This document shows, in pieces, positions 1 through 8,651 of a stretch of DNA of 35,590 nt. Every line of letters starts with the position of its first letter. Position 1 is the stretch's first letter. Source of the DNA: Bacteroidota bacterium (GTDB taxonomy: Bacteria; Bacteroidota; Bacteroidia; Chitinophagales; Chitinophagaceae); NCBI GenBank assembly GCA_013287475.1, contig JABDDT010000030.1, positions 1-35,590 of the forward strand, in the 5' to 3' direction. The position numbers and the translations under genes are program-made. The notes under the pieces were generated by a model. The model ran no database searches, was not told the DNA's origin, and saw nothing but the letters and a program-made list of their open reading frames with translations.

Positions 1-28
1 ATACCGGTATGACCCTGATACGCTTCAA
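1..28 (-). CDS. HisF-like cyclase subunit, first codons only (partial)
   Basis: Only the first nine codons lie in the window. Reading on the minus strand from a TTG at 28-26 gives M-K-R-I-R-V-I-P-V, which fits the N-terminus of HisF-type proteins found in O-antigen clusters, where a basic-hydrophobic start leads into the first TIM-barrel strand. The TTG overlaps the TGA of the HisH-like gene as TTGA, the same overlap HisH makes with the gene before it. HisH and HisF normally form one glutaminase/cyclase complex, so this neighbour is expected. The call rests on nine residues and context, so it is tentative. Confidence 0.5.
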
Positions 29-636
29 AGGCGGCCGAAGTTTTCGAGAATCTTCATCCCGTATTTATGACTCTTTTCTGGATGAAACTGGACACCAAAA
101 ATATTATCTCGATTTACCGCAGCTGTAAACTCGTAACCATAATTTGCCATTAACAATTCATCTTCTTTTTTATCAGGCGATACATAGTACGAATGCACAA
201 AATAAAATCTTGGCTTTTCACCCAGATCCTGAATCAATGCAGATGGTTTGGAGACGGTAATATCTGTCCATCCCATATGGGGTATTTTTAAATCGCCCAG
301 TTCATCTCTTTTAAATTTAATCGTATTCCCCTCAATCCACCCCAGGCCCGGTTCAATTCCTTCCTCACTTTTTTCCATGAGCATCTGAAGGCCAACGCAA
401 ATTCCCAGCATATAAATCTTTTCTTCCAATATTTTTTCAGTCACGATGGGCCTTAATCCCGATGCATTAAATTTTTGCATGCAATGATCAAATGCTCCAA
501 TTCCCGGAAGTATGATCTTATCTGCATCTTTTATTAATGCAATGTCTGACGTGACCTCAGATTCAAAGCCTGCCTTCTTGAGCATATTTTTAATGGAAGC
601 CAGGTTCCCAACTCCATAATCAATAATCGCAATCAA
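25..636 (-). CDS. hisH: HisH-like glutamine amidotransferase of polysaccharide cluster
   Basis: Class I glutamine amidotransferase of the HisH type, 203 residues, the usual length. It hydrolyses glutamine and passes ammonia to a HisF-type partner. Visible are the nucleophile elbow LGICVGLQ with Cys80 and the GVQFHPEKS motif with His185 and Glu187, completing the Cys-His-Glu triad. The start is TTG at 636-634, overlapping the TGA of the upstream acetyltransferase as TTGA; no better start lies nearby. Location at the end of a glycan operon, rather than in a his operon, suggests a second-copy HisH2/HisF2 pair that supplies ammonia for an N-acetyl-sugar amidotransferase (WbpG type). That partner is not in the window, so the role is inference; the enzyme class is secure. 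Confidence 0.88.
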   Translation of the reverse strand: MIAIIDYGVGNLASIKNMLKKAGFESEVTSDIALIKDADKIILPGIGAFDHCMQKFNASGLRPIVTEKILEEKIYMLGICVGLQMLMEKSEEGIEPGLGWIEGNTIKFKRDELGDLKIPHMGWTDITVSKPSALIQDLGEKPRFYFVHSYYVSPDKKEDELLMANYGYEFTAAVNRDNIFGVQFHPEKSHKYGMKILENFGRL

Positions 637-1280
637 GGTTTCAAATATTTTTTCCTGTAGGCTTCGAATTTGTCTGAACGGATATATCCATTGTATTCAA
701 ACTGAGTTTTAAAAGGAATGCATTTATCTTTTTCCAATAATTTAATTTCTGAAGCAGGCACTCCGCCAATAATACAATAACCCTGCGGAAAAGATTTGGT
801 AACCACAGCGCCCGCACCAACAATCGTCCAGTCACCCAGTACAACACCGGCCATAATTTTTGCTCCTGCGCCGATCCAGCAATACCTGCCAATGCTTACT
901 TCTTTTAGTATAAAATTCCTGCTATCATATATGTCATGATTGGCGCTTACAATAATGACATTGGGACCAATCTGCGTATAGTCCCCGATGGATATTCCAC
1001 CCTTACCCTGAATATAACATCCCTTCATGATCCCGGGATACGCGTCAATGCCCACTATAATATTTTCTGCATTATACACCTGGCTGGTTGGATGGACGGG
1101 CCAGTAAGCTTTTTTATTCCCTCCCAAACCAAGAACCTTCTGTTTAAACCAGAACTCAAAATTTACCCTTCCCTGGTAGTCCATCGTTTTACGGATAAAA
1201 TCAAAATAAGGAAGTTTAGTGATCAATACGATGGGTATTTGTAAAGGCCTCCTGAGAAAATATTCTAATTTATTTCCCAT
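633..1280 (-). CDS. hexapeptide-repeat O-acetyltransferase
   Basis: Left-handed beta-helix acyltransferase of the WcaF/LbH-MAT type, 215 residues. Hexapeptide rows such as ISIGDY, VSIGRY and VVLGDWTIVGAGAVV run from about residue 65 to 175, and VSANHDIYD places the likely catalytic His at 115. The C-terminal IIGGVPASEIK is the usual trimer-edge signature. It most likely acetylates a sugar of the repeat unit from acetyl-CoA in the cytoplasm. ATG start; overlaps the preceding glycosyltransferase by 11 bases and the following HisH gene by four, so translation is probably coupled. The acceptor sugar cannot be told from sequence. Confidence 0.85.
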   Translation of the reverse strand: MGNKLEYFLRRPLQIPIVLITKLPYFDFIRKTMDYQGRVNFEFWFKQKVLGLGGNKKAYWPVHPTSQVYNAENIIVGIDAYPGIMKGCYIQGKGGISIGDYTQIGPNVIIVSANHDIYDSRNFILKEVSIGRYCWIGAGAKIMAGVVLGDWTIVGAGAVVTKSFPQGYCIIGGVPASEIKLLEKDKCIPFKTQFEYNGYIRSDKFEAYRKKYLKP

Positions 1281-2109
1281 GATAAGACCTCCATCTTTTC
1301 CACTGAAGTTTTAATGTTTCAGGGTTAAACCTGAAAGAAGATTTTATAAATTCCCACCTGCTGTGCTCCATTCTCCTTTCAAGTATTTTGGAGGCGGTAT
1401 CAGGATCAAGCGGACAATCAGCTGATCGTAGATACCGTATCATTATTTTTTCGTACTCCACCATATACTTAAACCTGCTTTTCACTTCCTGCAATTCATG
1501 CTCGCGATTCCATACAATGCCATCGGGCATTAGAAGAACTTTATATTTCTGAGCCAGCTTATGCCACATCTCACTGTCTCCAACCATACGTCCCGGTGCA
1601 AACCCACCTACTTCATCAAATATTTTTTTTCTTATAATCGAAGAAAGCGGGGCCTTATGAAAAAGCCCGGGACCCAGGTAATTGTATTCGTAAGCCTGTT
1701 TTGGCGTAAGCTCAAAAGGAAAAGGTTTAGCATAATCCTGAACCAATGAACACAGGCCCCAACCGGATGCAGGAAATTCTTCCATCATCTTCACCAGTAA
1801 TTCAAGTCCCCATGGATAAATATAGTCGTCCGAATCAACATATTTCAGGTATTCGCCGGTTGCATAGGACGCAGCTTTATTCCTGTTGGGATAATCACCC
1901 AGGTTTTTCTCATTAACATATACTCTGACTCTCTGATCTTTTCCTGCGTAAGTTTTGGCGATGGCAGCAGTACTGTCCTTTGACTGATCGTCAACAATAA
2001 TCAATTCAAAATTCCCGTGGGTAGATGCGAGTACACTTTCAATCGCCGCTGCAATATATTTCTCCCTGTTAAAGGAAGTCATCAACACACTGACCAATGG
2101 TAAATTCAC
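1270..2109 (-). CDS. family 2 glycosyltransferase
   Basis: GT-A fold, GT2-family glycosyltransferase, 279 residues. The N-terminus PLVSVLMTSFNREKYI is the first nucleotide-binding strand, IIVDDQSKDST at 37-47 binds the nucleotide, and VDSDD at 91-95 is the DxD metal motif. It has no membrane segment, so it acts at the cytoplasmic face on an undecaprenyl-linked acceptor. Starts four bases inside the end of the preceding GT2 gene (ATGA-type overlap). Donor and linkage are not predictable from these motifs. Confidence 0.87.
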   Translation of the reverse strand: MNLPLVSVLMTSFNREKYIAAAIESVLASTHGNFELIIVDDQSKDSTAAIAKTYAGKDQRVRVYVNEKNLGDYPNRNKAASYATGEYLKYVDSDDYIYPWGLELLVKMMEEFPASGWGLCSLVQDYAKPFPFELTPKQAYEYNYLGPGLFHKAPLSSIIRKKIFDEVGGFAPGRMVGDSEMWHKLAQKYKVLLMPDGIVWNREHELQEVKSRFKYMVEYEKIMIRYLRSADCPLDPDTASKILERRMEHSRWEFIKSSFRFNPETLKLQWKRWRSYHGK

Positions 2110-3083
2110 CTTGATTTTTCCAATTTCAATGCCTGTGGAATTAGTTTACTTATCTGCCGGTAATAGTCATCCAGTTGTTCATCACTTCCTTTCGAAATGC
2201 TTTTTAAAATGATATCATTCGATCTGGCAACAGCCCGCTGGTTCCTGTAATTATATTTTAACCAGTCCAGCTTTTGAGAAAAAGGAATATTCCTTTCCTT
2301 TATCAACAGTTTAACCGTTTTTAAAAATTGAATGAACCTATTCGAGGGAGAAGGCACAGCCCCAAAATATTTGTAGAAATGATACCGGACGATGAAATTT
2401 CTTTTAAATGCAAACTGGAAGTCTTCCTGGTGGTAGTGTTCTACCTGTGCTGCCGGGTTATAAACGATCGCATATCCCGCCATCAAAGTATCTCTCGCCC
2501 ATAAAGCATCTTCCGCAAAATCTGTTTTTCTGAAAGGTATCAAGGTGAGCAAATCCCTTCTGTACATGGCATTGACATTATCCCAACGGCAGAGTGACAA
2601 CTGATCCTGTGCTGAAAGTTGCTTAAAAACTTCGGTTACAGGAAAATAGTATTTTCTTATCTCCGGTTTCGAAATGGGTCTGTACCATTCAACCGGGTTC
2701 ATATCAACATGATGCGGCACGATTTGCTGACCGCAAACTCCTGCCACGGTATCATCTGTAAATCCGTCGAGTAATTGCTGTAACCAAAACTGTGAAATGG
2801 GTTTTGCATCCTGTACGGTCATCACGACAAATTTTCCTTTCGCAAGACTAACGCCAAGATTCCTGGTTAGTCCATGGTTGAATTCCTCCGGCTCAATGGA
2901 AATAATATGAACCGGAAATTTTGAAAGTATGAATAAAGTTTCATCTGTTGAACCTGAATCGATCACAATGATTTCAATGACTCCATCCAGTTCCTGATTT
3001 AAGATGGCCGGGATCGTTTCATTCAGCCAGCTGTCCCCATTTTTAACCGGAATGACTACAGATATCAGCGGGTCAGGATCCAT
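2106..3083 (-). CDS. family 2 glycosyltransferase, rhamnosyltransferase-like
   Basis: GT2 glycosyltransferase of 325 residues. After the usual N-terminal strand (ISVVIPVKNG) and IIVIDSGSTDET, the protein carries FNHGLTRN at 68-75 and VQDA at 90-93. The FNHGxTRN plus (T/V)QDA pairing is characteristic of the RfbF-like rhamnosyltransferase subgroup, in which QDA replaces the classical DxD. Likely adds a deoxyhexose, possibly rhamnose, to the growing repeat unit. Overlaps the upstream WbsX-type gene by 11 bases and the downstream GT2 by four. No dTDP-rhamnose synthesis genes are present in the window, so the sugar identity is inference. Confidence 0.83.
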   Translation of the reverse strand: MDPDPLISVVIPVKNGDSWLNETIPAILNQELDGVIEIIVIDSGSTDETLFILSKFPVHIISIEPEEFNHGLTRNLGVSLAKGKFVVMTVQDAKPISQFWLQQLLDGFTDDTVAGVCGQQIVPHHVDMNPVEWYRPISKPEIRKYYFPVTEVFKQLSAQDQLSLCRWDNVNAMYRRDLLTLIPFRKTDFAEDALWARDTLMAGYAIVYNPAAQVEHYHQEDFQFAFKRNFIVRYHFYKYFGAVPSPSNRFIQFLKTVKLLIKERNIPFSQKLDWLKYNYRNQRAVARSNDIILKSISKGSDEQLDDYYRQISKLIPQALKLEKSR

Positions 3084-4167
3084 TCTTCTCTATGACTCTT
3101 TTGGTTGCTTCGAGATATGCCTTACCCCATTTTACACAGGGTTCCAGATGGTTTCCTTCCGCCCATTCATTCCAGGCGTTGATGAAAATAAAATTTTCTT
3201 CAGGAGAAGGAGCTTTAAATTTTTTGATGGTTTCTGTTAACCAATTTTCATATAATTCAGGTGTAGATCCATTTAAAATAAATGCACCGGATTTTCTTCT
3301 CGGGGTATTATCCCACATCGGCGTGACAGAAGGAAATAGTTTATAAGCAGGCGTGTTTATTTTCTCCTGACTTTCAACATAAGAAGCATAATTGAGAATA
3401 CGGTTATGTTTAAAAGGAGATTTTTTCAATCCCAGTTTATCCAATGATAAATCTTTCAGGGATTCCTTTTCTGATTTAATCGTTGTGTAAAAATCAGGCT
3501 GGAAGTCGATGGCTACATCAAATCCTAGTTCTTCCGGAGCCGTTTTAATTTTAAATCCCTGCATATAACCCAGGTAGAGTTCCATATTATATGTAAGGGC
3601 TTCGCGACGCCATGTTTGAATCGTTCCCTTTATATCCGGGAAAAGTGAAGGCCGGTAGATGGCAAAAAATGGTTTACCATTCACCCTAATATACCGCGGA
3701 TCACTGAACACCTTCTTGCATAAATAATGGATATGGGCGATATCATCCTCAGCAGAGTATTCCTGTTTTATAAGTAATTCCTCCTCCCGTCCATCCCAGC
3801 GGCGGCTCCAGTTTTCGTTCGCCCAGCAATATATGAAGGGGAAATCGGGTTTCCCCGATTCAAGCATGGCATCCAATGGTTCCTTCATCAATCTTTTGTT
3901 GTTGAACCAATAATGATAATAACAAAAGCCATAAATCCCATACGCTTTTGCGAGTTCTGCTTGTGCTATCCTGCTGGCTTCGAGACGAAGATCATAAAAC
4001 CCCAGGTCTGCCGGCATGTGTGGTTGATAATGCCCTTCAAATAAAGGTCGCGCTTTGGAAACATTGGTCCACTCTGTAAATCCCTTACCCCACCATTCGT
4101 CGTTTTCAGGAAAGGGATGGAACTGGGGAAGGTGGATGGCGATTGCACGAATGCTCAACTTATTCAT
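3073..4167 (-). CDS. WbsX-type glycan protein (GH99-like / WTX domain)
   Basis: Full-length WbsX-family protein, 364 residues. The family hallmark near the N-terminus, HLPQFHPFPENDEWWGKGF followed by TEWTNV, is intact, as are YGIYGFCYYHYWF, the CWANENWSRRWDG stretch and the C-terminal INAWNEWAEGNHLEP. The family is related to GH99 endo-mannosidase-type barrels and is common in O-antigen clusters; it may act as a glycosyltransferase or a glycan-processing hydrolase. The gene overlaps both neighbours by 8-11 bases, so it belongs to the operon. The exact reaction is not established for the family. Confidence 0.82.
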   Translation of the reverse strand: MNKLSIRAIAIHLPQFHPFPENDEWWGKGFTEWTNVSKARPLFEGHYQPHMPADLGFYDLRLEASRIAQAELAKAYGIYGFCYYHYWFNNKRLMKEPLDAMLESGKPDFPFIYCWANENWSRRWDGREEELLIKQEYSAEDDIAHIHYLCKKVFSDPRYIRVNGKPFFAIYRPSLFPDIKGTIQTWRREALTYNMELYLGYMQGFKIKTAPEELGFDVAIDFQPDFYTTIKSEKESLKDLSLDKLGLKKSPFKHNRILNYASYVESQEKINTPAYKLFPSVTPMWDNTPRRKSGAFILNGSTPELYENWLTETIKKFKAPSPEENFIFINAWNEWAEGNHLEPCVKWGKAYLEATKRVIEKNGS

Positions 4168-5302
4168 TATCTAAAAATGTCTTCAAAATATCATTTCCGT
4201 AGTTAATGATATTTTGGTGGTAATCTTTTTTTTCTTGTTTTATTTTACCATTTAAGACCTCCTCCATCTTGGAAGCCAGTGCATCGGGTTCGGCAGGATT
4301 AAAAAAAGAAACATTATAGTAAAGCTGTTCTCTGTGTACAGGTATATCCGAAAGCAAAACATATTGATTTAAATATTTTGCGTCCTCCACTGTTGTACTC
4401 CAGCCCTCGAAAAAAGAAGGTTGAATATAACTGATAGCATTTTGACTAAGGCACAATTGTACTTTTCTATCAACAAATCCAACAAATCTTGTCCATTGTT
4501 CGAGTTGATTATTAGTTACAAAAGTTTCGAGCCCATTATAGTATTGTGGATTACGGTGATCAAAATTCTTGCCTGTGAATACTACATGAAAGGAAAGATT
4601 TTTCTTCTTCAACAATAAAATGGCTTCCAGAACTGCCATGTGATTTTTATGTTGCCAAAACTGATTTGAACATATGAAAAATGGTTTTTCCAGTTTAAAC
4701 TCAACTTTAAGCTTTTTAAAATCAATAGCAGAAAAATCTGGTAATGAAGAAGCAAAGCGCCAAACTGCTACTTTGCAAAGATATCCGGGAAAAAAAGTTT
4801 TAAAATCATTAAAAGCATCATAACTGCTTAAAATCAGAGTAGCATTTTTCATTCCTGCAACTTTCCTGGGTAAAGAAGATCTTTTATCGAAATCCTCTTT
4901 TGAAAAAAATTCAGGTAATCGAAATTCCTGGAAATCATGAACCCAGTAATAGTGATTATTGATATAAGGATAATCTTCGTTTCCCTCAAATATATGATGC
5001 ACATTCCGCAACTGAAATCTTAAAAACAAATTAGCTCCCGTTAATCTCCTTGTTATTTTTTTTATTATTATAACAGGAAAGGCACCCCGGGTTATATCCG
5101 TGTTAACAAATGAGATGAAGGGATAATTAATTTCCCTGATTAAGTTCAGTCCGTCCAGGCTATGATATAAAATGATTAAATAGGGTTTAGAAATATCCTG
5201 AAGTTGATTCAAAGCCTTAATCAGGTTGATAACATAGTAACTTCCTGCTATCCAGTTTTCAGAATAACTATATGTTAAAGCAATCTTCCTTCTTGAAGCC
5301 AT
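4160..5302 (-). CDS. family 4 glycosyltransferase (group 1)
   Basis: GT-B fold glycosyltransferase, 380 residues. The C-terminal donor domain is clear: FFICSNQFWQHKNH opens it, followed by VVFTGKNFD, TRFVGFVD and the acidic motif FFEGWSTTVEDA, where family members hold the nucleotide-sugar. The N-terminal domain is divergent. Overlaps the SDR gene before it by 28 bases and the WbsX-type gene after it by eight. Base composition is more A/T-rich than the flanking export genes, a common sign of shuffled glycan cassettes. Confidence 0.82.
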   Translation of the reverse strand: MASRRKIALTYSYSENWIAGSYYVINLIKALNQLQDISKPYLIILYHSLDGLNLIREINYPFISFVNTDITRGAFPVIIIKKITRRLTGANLFLRFQLRNVHHIFEGNEDYPYINNHYYWVHDFQEFRLPEFFSKEDFDKRSSLPRKVAGMKNATLILSSYDAFNDFKTFFPGYLCKVAVWRFASSLPDFSAIDFKKLKVEFKLEKPFFICSNQFWQHKNHMAVLEAILLLKKKNLSFHVVFTGKNFDHRNPQYYNGLETFVTNNQLEQWTRFVGFVDRKVQLCLSQNAISYIQPSFFEGWSTTVEDAKYLNQYVLLSDIPVHREQLYYNVSFFNPAEPDALASKMEEVLNGKIKQEKKDYHQNIINYGNDILKTFLDNE

Positions 5303-6189
5303 TTACAATAATCATTAATTCCCCTTTCCAAAGAGAATTCAGCTTGAAAACCAAAGGAATTGAGCAAGGATATGTCAGCGCGCCAATTTAGGGGATCACC
5401 TATTTTAGGATTACCGCCAAATTTAACTTCAATATTTTTTTTATACGCTTTTACAAATATTTCTACTGCATTTTTAATCGTTGTTTCGATTCCGCTTGCA
5501 ACATTTATTGCTGACCCATCGAATTTGGAATTGAATAAAATACATTCCAGGGCAGAGAGTATATCCCGTATATAAATAAAGTCACGGGTTTCTTTTCCGG
5601 TCCCAAATACTTCGATTTCCTTATCTGCTGCCTCCACTTTCTTATATAAATCCCAGAATAATTGCTTTTTAAGACCTCTTCCGTATGCAGAAAAAATACG
5701 GGCACTGATTGTTTGTACTCCAAAATACTCATAAAACTCACTGCAAATCTGTTCACTGTACATTTTATGGCGACCATAAGGAGACAATGGTTTCAACATT
5801 GAATTCTCATTTATAGGTAATTCCACCGGATTACCATAAACCGCCGCGCTACTCAGATTCATGAATTTGCATGAGGGATTATGCTCCCTGATGCTGTTCA
5901 GGATTTCGAAAACATTCGCTGTATTTAAGATGTAGTCAATTGAAGGATATTCGAAAGATAACTGCACATTCGCAGCCCCAGTGGCATTAATGCAAGCATC
6001 AAACTGATGCTGAATAAAGATGGTTGAAAAGTCTGAACGCTCAGGATTAATAAGAATATAATCCTTTTCTTGTTTTAAAACAATATCCGCGCTATAAACG
6101 CTAAAGCCTTTTGCAAGAAAATATTCCACTGCATTACTGCCAATAAAACCTTCAGATCCCAGAATAAGTATGTTAAATTTTTTATTCAC
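5275..6189 (-). CDS. NAD-dependent sugar epimerase/dehydratase (extended SDR)
   Basis: Extended short-chain dehydrogenase of 304 residues acting on a nucleotide sugar. The NAD-binding GSEGFIGS lies at 11-18, the catalytic Ser at about 113-114 (NLSSAAVYG), and the YxxxK pair at Tyr138 and Lys142. RDFIYIRDI and INVASG are conserved in the GalE/WcaG-like group. Likely supplies an epimerised or reduced NDP-sugar to neighbouring glycosyltransferases, possibly the 4-keto sugar handled by the DegT aminotransferase upstream, though that link is inferred. The start is one base from the stop of the preceding acyltransferase gene. Confidence 0.85.
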   Translation of the reverse strand: MNKKFNILILGSEGFIGSNAVEYFLAKGFSVYSADIVLKQEKDYILINPERSDFSTIFIQHQFDACINATGAANVQLSFEYPSIDYILNTANVFEILNSIREHNPSCKFMNLSSAAVYGNPVELPINENSMLKPLSPYGRHKMYSEQICSEFYEYFGVQTISARIFSAYGRGLKKQLFWDLYKKVEAADKEIEVFGTGKETRDFIYIRDILSALECILFNSKFDGSAINVASGIETTIKNAVEIFVKAYKKNIEVKFGGNPKIGDPLNWRADISLLNSFGFQAEFSLERGINDYCKWLQEGRLL

Positions 6190-6831
6190 TTATTTTAATT
6201 CTCTGATAAATTTCGCAGGATTGCCCGCAACTAAAGTCCATGCAGGAACCGATTTAGTAACAACACTTCCAGCCCCAACGATCGCACCTTCGCCTATTGT
6301 AACTCCCTTCAAAATAATCGAATTCATACCAATCCACGCATTATCGCATATTTTTATTGGTGCTGTATTTACGACATCCCAATTTTTGTTTTTTATAAAA
6401 GATTCTCCATTTCGGTAATCCCTTAGTTGTTGTAATATGTCCTTTTGTCTTTCCTTATAATCCAGGGAATGAGAATCATGATCATAAAAATATACTCCCC
6501 AGGCAACAAAAATATTGTTGCCAAATTCAATTTTCGATCTGCAAATTATATTACTTCTACCGATATAAACATGGTCTCCAATAATTACAACTCCATTACC
6601 AGATTCGAATAAAATTTGACAGTCTAACATATTATCATTCCCAATATATACGTATTTTCTACTTTGCGAATTAAATACCTTAATAGAAAAAAGATCTTGT
6701 AAAATAGAATTACCCATTTCCAAAATCTCCATATAAGAAGAATCAATTGCGCCTTTTTTAATTTGGCTCCGCAAATAACGATTTACAAGAAAATGTGGAA
6801 TTAAGTTCTTGATTATTGTTTTATATCGCAT
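6190..6831 (-). CDS. hexapeptide-repeat acyltransferase
   Basis: Second left-handed beta-helix acyltransferase of the operon, 213 residues. Hexapeptide rows include VVIIGDHVYIGRSN, IEFGNNIFVAWG and IGMNSIILKGVTIGEGAIVGAG. The active-site histidines fall in YFYDHDSHSLD (118 and 121), followed by an insertion loop of about 35 residues, as in the CysE/WcaF-like subgroup. The C-terminal VAGNPAKFIREL is canonical. It has a longer N-terminal helical arm than the acyltransferase at 633-1280, so the two are not recent duplicates. Presumed to acylate a sugar hydroxyl or amino group; the substrate is unknown. Confidence 0.84.
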   Translation of the reverse strand: MRYKTIIKNLIPHFLVNRYLRSQIKKGAIDSSYMEILEMGNSILQDLFSIKVFNSQSRKYVYIGNDNMLDCQILFESGNGVVIIGDHVYIGRSNIICRSKIEFGNNIFVAWGVYFYDHDSHSLDYKERQKDILQQLRDYRNGESFIKNKNWDVVNTAPIKICDNAWIGMNSIILKGVTIGEGAIVGAGSVVTKSVPAWTLVAGNPAKFIRELK

Positions 6832-6840
6832 AACAAGAAA

Positions 6841-7722
6841 TTACAATTTTTCTATAAGTCTTACCATCAATCTTTTGACTCTATGTTTAATATTTGACTT
6901 AGTGTAAATAAGTTCATGATGCTTAATAAATGAGGTTTTTGCTTGTATTAATAGTTCAGAATATTTTTTATTGTTTGAAAATGCATTTATCATTGTATCA
7001 TAAGCATCCAAAGTATTTTTAATATTTAAATTTGCATCCTGCAACATCCATATACTTTTGGAATGCAATCTATGAACTGCCATAACTTTTGGAAAATACC
7101 AAAAAACTCCAAATTGTGCATTTAAGAGGTGAAGAGGCCAATCTCCCATCGTAATTTTAAAATACCATTCGGGAAATTCCCCAAATAATTTACTCTTATA
7201 CAGAATTGAACAGGTAGGAATCAAATTACTAAAGGAAAGATCAGAAAATGAAACATTCCTCGAAGTTGGGAAATTACAATATAAAAAAGAAGCTCTATCA
7301 TGATCATCTTCATATCTTTCCTCTGTATTGTGGAAACAACCAACATACTCAGAATGTGTTTCTAAAAAATCCGCCTGCTTTTGAAGTTTATTGGGGTCTG
7401 TCCAAAAGTCATCACCTTCACAAATAGCAATATATTTGCCTTTTGCCGATTTTATACATTCAATAAAATTATATCTCCCATTAGGGCTACCATTAACATA
7501 TATGACATCTTTCCTTGAACGTAAAAACAAACTTATTTTTTCCGGATACTTTTCAGCGTATTCTAAACAAACTTCTCTGGTTCCATCTTTCGATTCATCC
7601 TCACCAATAATAATCTCAAAAGGGAAAGAAGTTCTCTGCATTAAGATGGCATCGAGGCAGTTTCTGATATAATTAACTTGCTGATAAGTTATAACACAAA
7701 CAGATATTAAAGGTGCCTCCAT
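6841..7722 (-). CDS. family 2 glycosyltransferase
   Basis: GT2 glycosyltransferase, 293 residues. Shows ISVCVITYQQVNYI at the N-terminus, IIIGEDESKDGT at 38-48, and EGDDFWTDP at 102-110 as the DxD region. The EGDDFWTDP form with a following LQKQADFLE helix is typical of a Bacteroidota GT2 subgroup. Sits nine bases after the acyltransferase stop in reverse order, that is directly upstream of it in the transcript. Soluble, with no membrane segment. Donor unknown. Confidence 0.86.
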   Translation of the reverse strand: MEAPLISVCVITYQQVNYIRNCLDAILMQRTSFPFEIIIGEDESKDGTREVCLEYAEKYPEKISLFLRSRKDVIYVNGSPNGRYNFIECIKSAKGKYIAICEGDDFWTDPNKLQKQADFLETHSEYVGCFHNTEERYEDDHDRASFLYCNFPTSRNVSFSDLSFSNLIPTCSILYKSKLFGEFPEWYFKITMGDWPLHLLNAQFGVFWYFPKVMAVHRLHSKSIWMLQDANLNIKNTLDAYDTMINAFSNNKKYSELLIQAKTSFIKHHELIYTKSNIKHRVKRLMVRLIEKL

Positions 7723-7729
7723 GAATTAT

Positions 7730-8647
7730 TTATACAATTTGTTTTTGAAGTTTCCAGATGACATCCTTAAATAAATGGCCATAGTCATGAAGATGATCAA
7801 ACATTTTCTTTATTCTGTGTTCATTATTTTCAATTTCCAATTCAGAAATATTTCCACGTAATTGAGAAACTCTTAAAAGGTTATGGAACATGCTTATGCC
7901 ATGTTTATCTTCAATTGTAAATCCACTTTTTAGATATATCTCCGTGAGCTCTTTTTCATCAAATGTCCGAAACCATACATCCGTTTCAGCCTGTACTTCC
8001 TTAAATTTCCTATTTTCAAAAGATTGAAGTGCATTGCCTAACGAATCGAAAACAAGCGCCCTAAGGATAAATCCTTCCATATTAGGATCACTGATAATCA
8101 ATACCCCATCTTTTTTCAAAAGTGAATTAACATATTTTATGGCCTTCTCATATTTTTCGTTCAAATAATACAATGTTCTGATACTCAAAATCAAATCAAA
8201 AGCATCTTCTTTTAATGGTAAATTACTTATGTCAGTACAGATCAATAGTAATTTCTCAGAATATTCATTTTGTTCAGCGAATTCGGAAAGTGATACCAGC
8301 AACCGATAATCAAAATCCACACAAACAATTTTTTCATACCCTTTATGCAATAAATATTCAGTGAACCGGCCATCTCCGCATCCGAGATCAAGGGCAACTT
8401 TATTATTAAAATCCTTACCATCAAGAAAATCATCAAAAACTCTTTTGTAGTAAGGGGTTTCCCAATTTACCTGGTGATATTTCTGTTTTTCGAATTTCCG
8501 CAGGAATGCCCCCTTTGTATGCGTCTGATGAAATTCATACGCTACTGAATTTTCTACTTTGCAATTTAGTATACCAAATTCATCTGTCGAAAATTCCTTA
8601 TCATTTATTACACTACTGTCAAGGACACTATCTTTCCAATTATTCAT
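7730..8647 (-). CDS. class I SAM-dependent methyltransferase
   Basis: Rossmann-fold methyltransferase of 305 residues. VALDLGCGDGRF at about 84-95 is motif I, VDFDYRLL with Asp111 follows motif I and would bind the ribose, and FDLILSIRTLYYL plus GVLIISDPNMEG form later motifs. The first 60 residues carry QTHTKGAFLRKFEKQKYHQV, a pattern often found before class I domains in glycan and natural-product clusters. It probably methylates the sugar or amino-acid moiety built by the adjacent kinase, PLP and ATP-grasp enzymes. The kinase stop precedes its start by four bases. Confidence 0.8.
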   Translation of the reverse strand: MNNWKDSVLDSSVINDKEFSTDEFGILNCKVENSVAYEFHQTHTKGAFLRKFEKQKYHQVNWETPYYKRVFDDFLDGKDFNNKVALDLGCGDGRFTEYLLHKGYEKIVCVDFDYRLLVSLSEFAEQNEYSEKLLLICTDISNLPLKEDAFDLILSIRTLYYLNEKYEKAIKYVNSLLKKDGVLIISDPNMEGFILRALVFDSLGNALQSFENRKFKEVQAETDVWFRTFDEKELTEIYLKSGFTIEDKHGISMFHNLLRVSQLRGNISELEIENNEHRIKKMFDHLHDYGHLFKDVIWKLQKQIV

Positions 8648-8651
8648 GTTT

